From the NCBI GenBank assembly GCA_000621905.1, contig JHXB01000001.1, forward strand, positions 310,001 to 374,000: DNA of 64,000 nucleotides, given 5' to 3'. A model generated the notes under the pieces. The model saw nothing but the letters and a program-made list of their open reading frames with translations, ran no database searches and was not told the origin of the DNA. This document shows positions 1 to 7,860 of this stretch, one piece after another. Source of the stretch: Lachnospiraceae bacterium NC2004. Its GTDB lineage: Bacteria > Bacillota > Clostridia > Lachnospirales > Lachnospiraceae. Every line of letters begins with the position of its first letter. The first letter of the stretch is position 1. The position numbers and the translations under genes are program-made.

Positions 1-1
1 A

Positions 2-1732
2 ATCGTTAAGGATACATCAGTTAAGAAGGATACGATTACAGCGCAGAGCTTCTTTATCTCTAAGACTGATGCTGCAACTTGTGACGATGACAAGACTAAG
101 TATTACTCACATGTATCGGCTAAAGACCCTAATGGCAATCCGATTTCTGATGAGAAGATTAAGGTTAGCGGTACTTCTGATATTAAGAAGGCCAACGCTG
201 GTGACATTGTACCGGTATCATTTTCAACAGATACAGCAACAACGAATGTTTCTGCCAAAGTATTTGACAGCGCACACAATGGAACGGGCAATTCCGGTAA
301 GCATGTGAGCATAGGTGCCAATGATTACGAGCTTACAATTGCTCAGGCAGGTAACACTTCGACACTTGACAGCGTATCTAAGAGTCTTGCTAAGGTGGCA
401 GCTCTTTCTAAGGGTGCTAATGTCGATGTTAACAGCATTGCAATAGATACAAGCAAAATCAAGGCTGAGGCTGGAGTTTATGATGTGACATTCTCATATG
501 ACGGTGCGGTAATAACTGTTAAGGCTACAGTTAAAGACGGTGATGCTTTATCTCCTTCGGGTGATGCAAACAAGGTAACTGTTACTGCAAATGACAAAGA
601 GGTTGTAAGGGGAACAGATCCGCTTACTAAGAAGCAGCTTCTTGATTATATCAATGCAACAGGTATCACTGATTTAGGTGAGAATGTTGATGTAACTGTT
701 TCTGATGAGGATATCAAGAAATTTAACGATGCTCTTAAGGATCCTTCTGTTCCAAGTATTAAGATTACTGTTACCGACAACAACGGTAACTCTACAGATG
801 TAATTATTACATTTAAAGATGCAGACGGTACAGTAGGACAGGATAAGGTATTTGAGATAAGTAATCCTACTGATGTTATAGAGATTGTTGATAAGAACAA
901 GAAGGTAACAGCTGTCACTGTTGATGGTACTCCTATTCCGACGGACAGTTATACCGTTACTGATGATAAGCTTATTATTGATGACGATTTCTTTAAGAAA
1001 TATGACCCTGATACTTCGCATAAAGTTGTTGTTACATATGACGATGGAACAGATATGGACTTTAATGTCTATATCATTGAGTACAACGATGATACGGTAT
1101 CTAAGATAGTTCCTGTAATGAAGATGGTTAAGGAGATTATCAAGGGACAGAAGTTCAAGCTTAACTTAAAGGGTATCGCATCTAACTGTAGCAAGATTTA
1201 TCAGAGTGACAACAAGAAGGTTGCTACAATCAGCAAGAAGGGTGTTATCAAGGGTAAGAAGTACGGAACTGCACATGTTAACGCATATGTAATTCAGAAC
1301 GGTTCTTACTATAAGGTTGAGGTTACCGTTAAGGTTAAGAAGAAATCTAAACGAATCGGCAAGAACTACAATCTTAAGAAGAAGGCTGTAGTTAGTGTAG
1401 GCGGTAATCTTCCTGAGTTTAATGTATATAAGAGAGTATACAAGAAGAAAAAGACTACACTTAGCTTTAAGGATGTTCAGGTTGAGAGTGCTGATGCAAT
1501 CTCATTCTACATTCCTAAAAAGTATAAGAAAGAGAAGAAGAACATCAAGATTGGCAAGGTTAAATATGATGCCGAGAATGGTGTTGCAAGCTGTAAGATT
1601 AAGGGATTCAAGAAGGGATTTACGCATCTTACGTGTAGGATTGAGCAGAATGATCAGGTTTACTATACAAGAATATTCGTAAGGGTTGATGACGGAACCA
1701 AGAACAAGAAGCTCAAAACATACCTTAAATAA
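2..1732 (+). CDS. Secreted Ig-like (bacterial Ig) surface protein, 5' end outside the window
   Basis: The reading frame is open from base 2 to the TAA at 1730-1732, so the gene begins upstream of the window and only its last 576 residues are seen. The protein is rich in Asp, Thr, Val and Lys, with short beta-strand-like stretches separated by Asp/Gly turns, as in cell-surface adhesin modules. Around 1120-1350 the pattern 'KGQKFKLNLKGIASNC...YQSDNKKVATISKKGVIKGKKYGTA' is typical of a Big_2-type bacterial Ig domain. The last about 130 residues are strongly Lys-rich and might bind the wall or polyanions. There is no LPXTG motif or C-terminal membrane anchor. The signal peptide, if any, lies outside the window. 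The Ig-like fold is fairly sure; any specific function is unknown. Confidence 0.75.
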   Translation: MVKDTSVKKDTITAQSFFISKTDAATCDDDKTKYYSHVSAKDPNGNPISDEKIKVSGTSDIKKANAGDIVPVSFSTDTATTNVSAKVFDSAHNGTGNSGKHVSIGANDYELTIAQAGNTSTLDSVSKSLAKVAALSKGANVDVNSIAIDTSKIKAEAGVYDVTFSYDGAVITVKATVKDGDALSPSGDANKVTVTANDKEVVRGTDPLTKKQLLDYINATGITDLGENVDVTVSDEDIKKFNDALKDPSVPSIKITVTDNNGNSTDVIITFKDADGTVGQDKVFEISNPTDVIEIVDKNKKVTAVTVDGTPIPTDSYTVTDDKLIIDDDFFKKYDPDTSHKVVVTYDDGTDMDFNVYIIEYNDDTVSKIVPVMKMVKEIIKGQKFKLNLKGIASNCSKIYQSDNKKVATISKKGVIKGKKYGTAHVNAYVIQNGSYYKVEVTVKVKKKSKRIGKNYNLKKKAVVSVGGNLPEFNVYKRVYKKKKTTLSFKDVQVESADAISFYIPKKYKKEKKNIKIGKVKYDAENGVASCKIKGFKKGFTHLTCRIEQNDQVYYTRIFVRVDDGTKNKKLKTYLK

Positions 1733-1743
1733 TAGCTGATTAT

Positions 1744-1769
1744 GGGCAGGATTAATTCCTGCCCGTTTT
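1744..1769 (+). terminator. Rho-independent terminator after the surface protein gene
   Basis: A perfect 7-bp stem GGGCAGG/CCTGCCC (1744-1750 with 1758-1764) closes a 7-nt loop and is followed by GTTTTA. It sits 12 bases after the stop codon. Confidence 0.85.
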
Positions 1770-1781
1770 AATATTTATTAC

Positions 1782-1809
1782 TTGAATTACATTTCTTAAA
1801 TGATATAAT
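1782..1809 (+). promoter_or_regulatory. Putative sigma-A promoter for the gph transcript
   Basis: TTGAAT at 1782-1787 and TATAAT at 1804-1809 are separated by 16 bases. The site lies between a terminator and the gph start codon. Confidence 0.6.
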
Positions 1810-1852
1810 AATGTAGGTAGATTTATAATCAGTTAAGGAGGATGTTTTAACC

Positions 1853-2500
1853 ATGGATAGTTATGATACAGTGATATTTGATTTAGATGGAACTTTGTTA
1901 AACACGTTGGAAGATTTGACCGATGCTGTCAATTACGCTTTAGAGAAACATGGTTTTACCACGCATTCTTTAGATGATGTAAGAAGGTATCTAGGCAACG
2001 GGGTTAAGAGACTTATGGAGCTTGCTATTCCCGGAGGATTAGAAGCTAAGGCTTTTGACGATACATTTGAGGACTTTAAGGCATACTATAAGGAACATGC
2101 TGCTGTTAAGACAAGACCTTATGAGGATATTATGGAGACCTTAGAGGAGCTTAAAGCTCGCGGTATTAAAACAGCGATTGTTTCCAATAAGATGGATAGT
2201 GTTGTCAAGGACCTTAATAAGATATATTTTGATGGGCTAATTAGTGTTGCTGTCGGTGAGAGTGAGACTATCAAGAGAAAACCGGCACCTGATACGGTTT
2301 TAAAAGCTATAGATGAGCTTGGTTCTGATCTTAAATCATCTGTATATGTGGGTGATTCCGAGGTTGACATAATGACTGCCAAGAATGCAGGTATAACATG
2401 TATTTCGGTTTTATGGGGATTTAGAGATGAGCAGACACTCAAAGACAACGGAGCTACATTTATCATCGATCAGCCACTTAACTTGCTCAAGTTGTTGTAA
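1853..2500 (+). CDS. gph: HAD-family phosphatase, phosphoglycolate phosphatase-like
   Basis: A 215-residue haloacid dehalogenase-superfamily hydrolase. Motif I is FDLDGTLLNT, with the nucleophile Asp10 and acid/base Asp12. The conserved lysine lies in the KRKPAPD segment, and motif IV is GDSEVD near residues 167-172. An alpha-helical cap (about residues 18-85) follows motif I, as in the Gph/PgmB/PpaX subgroup. The likely role is removal of phosphate from phosphoglycolate or another small phosphate ester; PpaX-like pyrophosphatase activity is also possible because members of this subgroup are hard to tell apart. The start is supported by AAGGAGGA about 10 bases upstream. It appears to be transcribed from its own promoter. 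Confidence 0.85.
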   Translation: MDSYDTVIFDLDGTLLNTLEDLTDAVNYALEKHGFTTHSLDDVRRYLGNGVKRLMELAIPGGLEAKAFDDTFEDFKAYYKEHAAVKTRPYEDIMETLEELKARGIKTAIVSNKMDSVVKDLNKIYFDGLISVAVGESETIKRKPAPDTVLKAIDELGSDLKSSVYVGDSEVDIMTAKNAGITCISVLWGFRDEQTLKDNGATFIIDQPLNLLKLL

Positions 2501-2589
2501 GTTGCACAAATTATAAACTAGATGTAGCGTTTTTGTTTTGGTTGTGTTATACTATAGTGCGTGTGACATTTTAGGAGGATGAATCATAT

Positions 2590-2799
2590 ATGTCAGATAT
2601 GAGCAATGATACCAATAAACCTGATAAGAAGCGTGGGTTCAAGAGACCGAATCCGCTTAAGCTGGTTTTGATTTTTGTTATTATATGTATTATCTGTTCA
2701 TTTGTATGTAATATTCTGCTATACAGACGGATTGTTAAGCTCCAGAAGGAGATTGATTCGCTTTCGCTATACTCACACAATATAGAAATAGTTATTTAA
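2590..2799 (+). CDS. Small single-pass membrane protein of unknown function
   Basis: A 69-residue protein with a polar, Lys-rich N-terminus (about residues 1-25), one hydrophobic segment (LVLIFVIICIICSFVCNILL), then a short basic and heptad-like tail (RRIVKLQKEIDSL) that could form a coiled coil. AGGAGGA lies about 9 bases before the ATG. The next gene, a bactofilin, starts 11 bases after the stop, so the two are probably cotranscribed. A membrane anchor or partner for the bactofilin is a reasonable guess but is only inferred from position. I do not recognise a named family. Confidence 0.7.
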   Translation: MSDMSNDTNKPDKKRGFKRPNPLKLVLIFVIICIICSFVCNILLYRRIVKLQKEIDSLSLYSHNIEIVI

Positions 2800-2810
2800 G
2801 GAGGCATATT

Positions 2811-3758
2811 ATGGGCTTGTTTTCAGATTTAAAGGAAGATATGTCACAAGCGGTTAGTGAGCTTGTCGATGACGAGGTTAAGAGCGAAGAGGCTGCTCTT
2901 GATGACGATATCGATTCTGAACTCGCAGATTTGTTTGGTGATGTAGAAGGAGAGGAAGCTTCTAAAGAAGAGGCTGCTGAGGCTTCAAGCGACGATAAGG
3001 CTCAAGAAGAGGAGTTGATTGAAGAACTTAAAGCTGACAAGGAGCCTAGGTTGTCTGAGATAGATGCGACCTTAGAGGAACTCTCAGAGGATGCTACATT
3101 TGTAGATCCTGCTGTTGATGAATCACTTAAGGCTGATGAGGCAGTGGAAGAAGCGGTAGAGGAAGCTAAGGAAGAGGTTGCTGAAGAAGCAGCAACAGAA
3201 GAAGTTACAGAGAACGATACCAAGGAGGAAGAAGTAATGAGTAGCGAAGAGATTACAGAGCAGGTAGAAGAGACCAAGACAGAGGAGGCAACATTTGACG
3301 ATACTCCTGCTGATGACGAGAATGCAGTAATCACCAAGGGAACCAAGATTACCGGTAGTTTAGAGACAACAGGATCAATCGAGATCGTTGGTACTGTTGA
3401 TGGTGATGTTACCTGTAAGGGCAAGCTTACTATTTCAGGTATTGTCAAGGGTACATCTAAAGCGTCAGAGATATTTACAGATACAGCTAATGTAACCGGT
3501 GATATGATCAGTGACGGAAGCGTTAAGATTGGTGGCGGTTCTGTTATCGTTGGTAATATCAAGGCTACTTCAGCAGTTATCGCAGGTGCTGTTAAGGGAG
3601 ATATTGATGTTAACGGACCGGTTATCATTGATTCTTCTGCAGTTGTTATGGGTAACATCAAGTCTCGTTCAGTACAGGTTAACAACGGCGCTGTTATGGA
3701 GGGTATGTGCTCACAGAGCTACAATGATATCGATGTTAGCAGCGTGTTTGAGAGCTAA
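2811..3758 (+). CDS. Bactofilin-domain protein with a long acidic N-terminal region
   Basis: A 315-residue protein in two parts. Residues 1-170 are extremely acidic and low in complexity (Glu, Asp, Ala), apparently disordered. Residues about 171-305 form the bactofilin (polymer-forming cytoskeletal, formerly DUF583) right-handed beta-helix: repeated Gly/Val/Ile units such as GSLETTGSIEIVGTVDGDV and GDIDVNGPVIIDSSAVVMGN. Bactofilins assemble into non-nucleotide-dependent filaments, often at the membrane, and scaffold wall or polarity proteins. Typical bactofilins are 120-200 residues, so the acidic head is a large addition. The RBS AAGGAGG is close upstream. It follows the small membrane protein and precedes pyrH by 14 bases. 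Confidence 0.85.
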   Translation: MGLFSDLKEDMSQAVSELVDDEVKSEEAALDDDIDSELADLFGDVEGEEASKEEAAEASSDDKAQEEELIEELKADKEPRLSEIDATLEELSEDATFVDPAVDESLKADEAVEEAVEEAKEEVAEEAATEEVTENDTKEEEVMSSEEITEQVEETKTEEATFDDTPADDENAVITKGTKITGSLETTGSIEIVGTVDGDVTCKGKLTISGIVKGTSKASEIFTDTANVTGDMISDGSVKIGGGSVIVGNIKATSAVIAGAVKGDIDVNGPVIIDSSAVVMGNIKSRSVQVNNGAVMEGMCSQSYNDIDVSSVFES

Positions 3759-3772
3759 TTTAGAGGTGGCTT

Positions 3773-4477
3773 ATGGATATTAAACGAGTATTACTTAAGC
3801 TTTCCGGAGAGGCGTTAGCTGGAGAGAAGCATACAGGATTTGACGAGGCGACTGTTGTAGGTGTTGCTAAGCAGGTTAAACAGGTTATAGATTCAGGTAT
3901 TCAGATGGGCGTTGTTATCGGTGGCGGTAACTTCTGGAGAGGAAGAACAAGCAACAAGATAGAGCGCACCAAGGCAGACCAGATTGGTATGCTTGCAACT
4001 ATCATGAATTGTATCTATGTATCGGAGATATTCAGGACTGAAGGCATTGACACTGTTGTTATGACACCTTTTATGTGTGGTGACTGTTCGGTGCTTTACA
4101 GTAAGGATGCAGCTATGGAGGCACTTAATGCAGGTAAGGTTGTGTTCTTTGCAGGTGGTACAGGTCATCCATATTTCTCAACTGATACCGCAACTGCGTT
4201 AAGAGCGATTCAGATAGAAGCTGACTACATTTTACTTGCCAAGGCGATTGATGGAGTATATGACAGTGATCCTAAGGTTAATCCTAACGCTGTTAAGTAC
4301 GATTCAATCACACTTAATCAGGTATTAGAAGATAAGCTTCAGGTTATTGACTTAAGTGCGACATTGATGTGTCTTGAGAATAAGATGCCTATGATGATAT
4401 TTGGATTGAATGAAGAAGACAGCATCGTTAAGTCGTTAACGGGTGATTTTAACGGAACATATGTCAATGTTGATTAA
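3773..4477 (+). CDS. pyrH: UMP kinase
   Basis: A 234-residue bacterial uridylate kinase of the amino-acid-kinase fold, which phosphorylates UMP to UDP in pyrimidine nucleotide synthesis. The N-terminus has the phosphate-binding KLSGEAL motif, followed by GGGNFWRG, the conserved DQIGMLATIMN segment, and FFAGGTGHPYFSTDTA. The length is normal for the family (about 235-245). Family members form hexamers activated by GTP and inhibited by UTP. The frr gene follows after 22 bases, the usual order in Firmicutes. The usual upstream rpsB-tsf pair is absent and a bactofilin gene occupies that place. Confidence 0.97.
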   Translation: MDIKRVLLKLSGEALAGEKHTGFDEATVVGVAKQVKQVIDSGIQMGVVIGGGNFWRGRTSNKIERTKADQIGMLATIMNCIYVSEIFRTEGIDTVVMTPFMCGDCSVLYSKDAAMEALNAGKVVFFAGGTGHPYFSTDTATALRAIQIEADYILLAKAIDGVYDSDPKVNPNAVKYDSITLNQVLEDKLQVIDLSATLMCLENKMPMMIFGLNEEDSIVKSLTGDFNGTYVNVD

Positions 4478-4499
4478 TATTTAAGGAAGGTATGAGATT

Positions 4500-5045
4500 A
4501 TGTTAGAGCAATACGAAGAGAAGATGGGCAAGTCCCTTGAGAATTTAAGAACTGAGTTTACATCTATCCGTGCCGGTAGAGCCAACCCGCATGTTCTTGA
4601 TAATATTATGGTTGAGTATTACGGTACTCCTACACCATTACAGCAGGTTGGTAATATCACAGTTCCTGAGGCGAGAAGCCTTCTTATCACACCTTGGGAG
4701 GCATCAATTCTCAAGGATATTGAGAAAGCTATTATGGTTTCTGATGTCGGAATTACTCCTAACAACGATGGTAAGTCAATCAGATTAACATTTCCTGAAC
4801 TTACAGAAGACAGACGTAAGGAACTCGCTAAGGACGTTAAGAAGAAATCAGAGAACTGCAAGGTTGCAATCCGTAATATCAGACGCGATGCCAACGATGA
4901 TTTTAAGAAGCAGAACAAGAATGGAGATATCTCAGACGACGAGCTTAAGGATATCGAGGATAAGATTCAGAAGCTTACCGACAAGTACATTAAGCAGACT
5001 GATGATATGACAGATTCAAAGACTAAGGAGATTATGACTGTATAA
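4500..5045 (+). CDS. frr: Ribosome recycling factor
   Basis: A 181-residue protein that, with EF-G, splits the ribosome after termination. The sequence shows the typical three-helix-bundle features: LRTEFTSIRAGRANPHVLD near the N-terminus, YYGTPTPLQQVGNI, and the basic helix LTEDRRKELAKDVKKKSENC. The length is close to the usual 185. The ATG at 4500 has AAGGAAGG at 4483-4490. It lies directly downstream of pyrH and is followed by a strong hairpin at 5060-5086 before uppS. Confidence 0.97.
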   Translation: MLEQYEEKMGKSLENLRTEFTSIRAGRANPHVLDNIMVEYYGTPTPLQQVGNITVPEARSLLITPWEASILKDIEKAIMVSDVGITPNNDGKSIRLTFPELTEDRRKELAKDVKKKSENCKVAIRNIRRDANDDFKKQNKNGDISDDELKDIEDKIQKLTDKYIKQTDDMTDSKTKEIMTV

Positions 5046-5059
5046 TATTTATTTATAAT

Positions 5060-5094
5060 GGGGGTGTTATACACCCCCTTAATTTCGTTTTTGT
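5060..5094 (+). terminator. Hairpin terminator or attenuator between frr and uppS
   Basis: A perfect 8-bp stem GGGGGTGT/ACACCCCC (5060-5067 with 5071-5078) with a 3-base loop is followed by a T-rich tail that includes TTTCGTTTTT. It would end most pyrH-frr transcripts. The next gene starts 17 bases after the tail with no obvious promoter, so partial read-through is likely. Confidence 0.8.
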
Positions 5095-5110
5095 AATTAA
5101 GGAGATTATT

Positions 5111-5836
5111 ATGGCGAAGAACAATAAAGGTTCAGCTCTTAATCCGCCTAATCATGTTGCTATCATTTTAGACGGTAACGGAAGATGGGCTAAGAAGAGA
5201 CTTCTTCCCCGCAATGTGGGACATGTTGAAGGAGCTAAGACTGTTGAGCAGATTTGCGAAGATGCTTGGGATTTGGGTATAAAATACCTGACTGTGTACG
5301 CATTTTCGACTGAGAACTGGAAGAGACCGGACAGCGAAGTCAAGGCTTTGATGGATCTTTTGGGTAAATATTTGATAGACAGTATAGAGCGTACTACCAA
5401 GAATAATATGCGCGTAAGAGTAATCGGTGATAAGACGGGTCTTGATGATTCGTTGAGAAGCAGTATTGAGAGGCTAGAACAGGTTTCGGCTTCCAATGAC
5501 GGATTACAATTTACAATTGCGCTTAATTACGGGAGCAGAGACGAGATTATAAGAGCGGTCAGGTCGATAGCAGAAGACGTAGCTTCAGGTAAGATTGACC
5601 CTGAAGATATTAATGAGGAGATGTTAACTGAGTCGCTTGATACATTTGATATACCTGACCCTGACTTGCTTATAAGGACAAGCGGGGAACAGAGGCTGTC
5701 CAACTTTTTGCTGTGGCAGCTTGGATATTCGGAATTTTATTTTACAGATTGCCTGTGGCCTGATTTTAATAAGCAGGAACTTATCAAGGCAATCGAGTAT
5801 TACAACGGAAGAGAACGCAGATTTGGCGGAATTTAA
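5111..5836 (+). CDS. uppS: Isoprenyl transferase, undecaprenyl diphosphate synthase
   Basis: A 241-residue cis-prenyltransferase that extends farnesyl diphosphate with isopentenyl diphosphate to make the C55 lipid carrier for wall synthesis. The catalytic Asp is in AIILDGNGRWAKKR, and the conserved downstream segments are AFSTENWKRP, LNYGSRDEI and RTSGEQRLSNFLLWQ. The length matches the family. AAGGAG precedes the ATG. cdsA starts 12 bases downstream, placing it in the standard lipid/isoprenoid operon. Confidence 0.97.
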   Translation: MAKNNKGSALNPPNHVAIILDGNGRWAKKRLLPRNVGHVEGAKTVEQICEDAWDLGIKYLTVYAFSTENWKRPDSEVKALMDLLGKYLIDSIERTTKNNMRVRVIGDKTGLDDSLRSSIERLEQVSASNDGLQFTIALNYGSRDEIIRAVRSIAEDVASGKIDPEDINEEMLTESLDTFDIPDPDLLIRTSGEQRLSNFLLWQLGYSEFYFTDCLWPDFNKQELIKAIEYYNGRERRFGGI

Positions 5837-5848
5837 GGAGGACTTAAG

Positions 5849-6673
5849 ATGTTTAAAGACAGGTTGATAAGTGGAATTATCCTAGTTGCATTGATGATAG
5901 TGACCTTGTATTTTGGTGGGTTTGTTAGTCTCTTTATGATTGAGCTTATATCGCTTATAGGTATATATGAGCTTATGAGAGTACCTAAGCACTGGTCTAA
6001 GGAATTGATGGTAATTACGGAAGTATTTACAGTGTTGATGTATGCATTTCTGGGAGTAGGATACACATTTAGGGCGTATGGTTTTATATACCTGTTTCTG
6101 ATGGTTGTATTTATGATGATTCTTATGTGTTTCTATGTGTTTAGATATCCTAAATACAAGCTCCACGACATTATGCTTCCATTTTTTGCATTTTTCTATG
6201 TTGGTGTAATGCTTTCGTTTATCTATTCTGTAAGATTTTTGACAAATGGTGGCGCGTACGTCGTTTTGGTATTTCTTGCTGCTTGGGGTAATGACACCCT
6301 TGCTTACTGTGTCGGTAAGCTCTTTGGTAAGCACAAGATGAGTCCTAAATTATCACCAAAGAAGTCTATTGAAGGTTTTGTAGGTGGAGTGGTAGGTGCT
6401 GCAATTCTCGGTGTAATCTATTCGTTTATATTTGGCAAGATTACCGGTACTTTAGTGGATGTTAAGCTTATTACCGTATTTGCTGTCATTTGCGGATTGG
6501 GTGGTGCGATTTCGGTTGTCGGAGATTTGGCTGCATCTGCAATCAAGAGACAGTTTGATATCAAGGATTACGGTAACCTTATTCCGGGACACGGCGGAAT
6601 TATGGATAGATTCGACAGTATTATCATGACTGCTCCTATTGTATATTATCTTGTAACAATGTTTATCAACTAA
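5849..6673 (+). CDS. cdsA: Phosphatidate cytidylyltransferase
   Basis: A 274-residue multi-pass membrane enzyme that makes CDP-diacylglycerol from phosphatidate and CTP. About eight hydrophobic segments are visible. The C-terminal CDS signature is present: SVVGDLAASAIKRQ followed by KDYGNLIPGHGGIMDRFDS. The RBS AAGGAGG is at the end of uppS. Its product feeds both phospholipid enzymes later in the window (pgsA and cls). Confidence 0.96.
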   Translation: MFKDRLISGIILVALMIVTLYFGGFVSLFMIELISLIGIYELMRVPKHWSKELMVITEVFTVLMYAFLGVGYTFRAYGFIYLFLMVVFMMILMCFYVFRYPKYKLHDIMLPFFAFFYVGVMLSFIYSVRFLTNGGAYVVLVFLAAWGNDTLAYCVGKLFGKHKMSPKLSPKKSIEGFVGGVVGAAILGVIYSFIFGKITGTLVDVKLITVFAVICGLGGAISVVGDLAASAIKRQFDIKDYGNLIPGHGGIMDRFDSIIMTAPIVYYLVTMFIN

Positions 6674-6688
6674 GGAAGTGTATTGAGT

Positions 6689-7837
6689 ATGAAGAATATT
6701 GCTATTTTAGGATCGACAGGTTCTATAGGAACCCAGACCATCGAGGTTGTAAGACAGTACAGTGAGGATTTTAGGATTGTTGCTCTTTCCTGTAACAGCA
6801 ATATTGATCTGTTAGAGAAGCAGGTCAGAGAGTTTAAGCCTTTGCTTTGCGCTGTGTATGACGAGGACAAGGCCAAAGAACTAGAGCTTAAGATTAAAGA
6901 TGTTCCTTGTAAGGTTGTCGGTGGAATGGAGGGACTTTTAGAGGTTGCCGCCATTAAAGAGTCAGATATATTGGTTACTGCGATTGTTGGTATGATAGGA
7001 GTTATGCCTACTGTTACAGCTATTGAATCCAAGAAAGATATAGCTCTTGCCAATAAGGAGACCTTGGTTACTGCGGGACATATTATTATTCCGATGGCGG
7101 ACGCCTATGGCGTTAAGATACTGCCTGTTGATTCAGAGCATTCTGCAATCTTTCAGTCGCTTAACGGTGAGAGACATAATGAGATTTCTAAGATATTGCT
7201 TACATGTTCCGGCGGACCGTTTAGAGGATATACCAAAGACCAGCTTAAGAATGTTACTAGGGATGATGCCCTTAATCACCCTAACTGGTCGATGGGAGCT
7301 AAGATTACAATCGATTCGAGTACCCTTGTTAATAAAGGGCTTGAGGTTATGGAGGCTAAGTGGCTTTTTGGAGTGACTTACGATAAAGTTCAGGTTGTAG
7401 TTCACCCTCAATCTGTTATCCACTCTATGGTTGAGTATGAGGATGGCGCAATTATCGCCGAGCTTGGTACTCCGGATATGAAGCTTCCGATTCAGTACGC
7501 ACTCACTTATCCTGAGAGAAGAGTGCTTGATACCAAGAAGCTTGATTTTTATCAATTAAAGTCGATGACATTTGAAGAACCTGATATGGATACATTTTTG
7601 GGGCTTAAGTATGCATATGAGGTTGGTAACATAGGCGGTTCAATGCCTACTGTTTACAATGCGGCCAATGAATATGCCGTTAGAAAGTTTTTAAATGGAG
7701 AGATAGCATTTCTTGATATATATGATATTATTAGGGATGCTATTGATTCTCACAAACTTATTGACAACCCTGGGGTTGACGAGATTATTGAGATTGAGAA
7801 GAATGTCTATGATTATTTAGACAAGAATTATAAATAA
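6689..7837 (+). CDS. dxr: 1-deoxy-D-xylulose 5-phosphate reductoisomerase
   Basis: A 382-residue NADPH-dependent enzyme of the non-mevalonate isoprenoid pathway that makes 2-C-methyl-D-erythritol 4-phosphate. The nucleotide-binding motif GSTGSIGTQT is at the N-terminus, LANKETLVTAG in the middle, and the metal/substrate-binding stretch is LPVDSEHSAIFQ. The frame is open from a TTG at 6683, but I choose ATG 6689: it leaves about 10 bases after AAGGAAG, against 4 for the TTG. A second pathway enzyme, IspG, lies two genes downstream. Confidence 0.96.
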   Translation: MKNIAILGSTGSIGTQTIEVVRQYSEDFRIVALSCNSNIDLLEKQVREFKPLLCAVYDEDKAKELELKIKDVPCKVVGGMEGLLEVAAIKESDILVTAIVGMIGVMPTVTAIESKKDIALANKETLVTAGHIIIPMADAYGVKILPVDSEHSAIFQSLNGERHNEISKILLTCSGGPFRGYTKDQLKNVTRDDALNHPNWSMGAKITIDSSTLVNKGLEVMEAKWLFGVTYDKVQVVVHPQSVIHSMVEYEDGAIIAELGTPDMKLPIQYALTYPERRVLDTKKLDFYQLKSMTFEEPDMDTFLGLKYAYEVGNIGGSMPTVYNAANEYAVRKFLNGEIAFLDIYDIIRDAIDSHKLIDNPGVDEIIEIEKNVYDYLDKNYK

Positions 7838-7860
7838 ATTATTTAGAAAGGATGTTATTC

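Noticed and set aside
3002-3685. 227-residue - strand ORF inside the bactofilin gene
   Set aside because: It is a Ser-rich reading of the antisense of acidic low-complexity and beta-helix repeat DNA, with no RBS.
7133-7555. - strand ORF within dxr
   Set aside because: Antisense shadow of a well-conserved gene.
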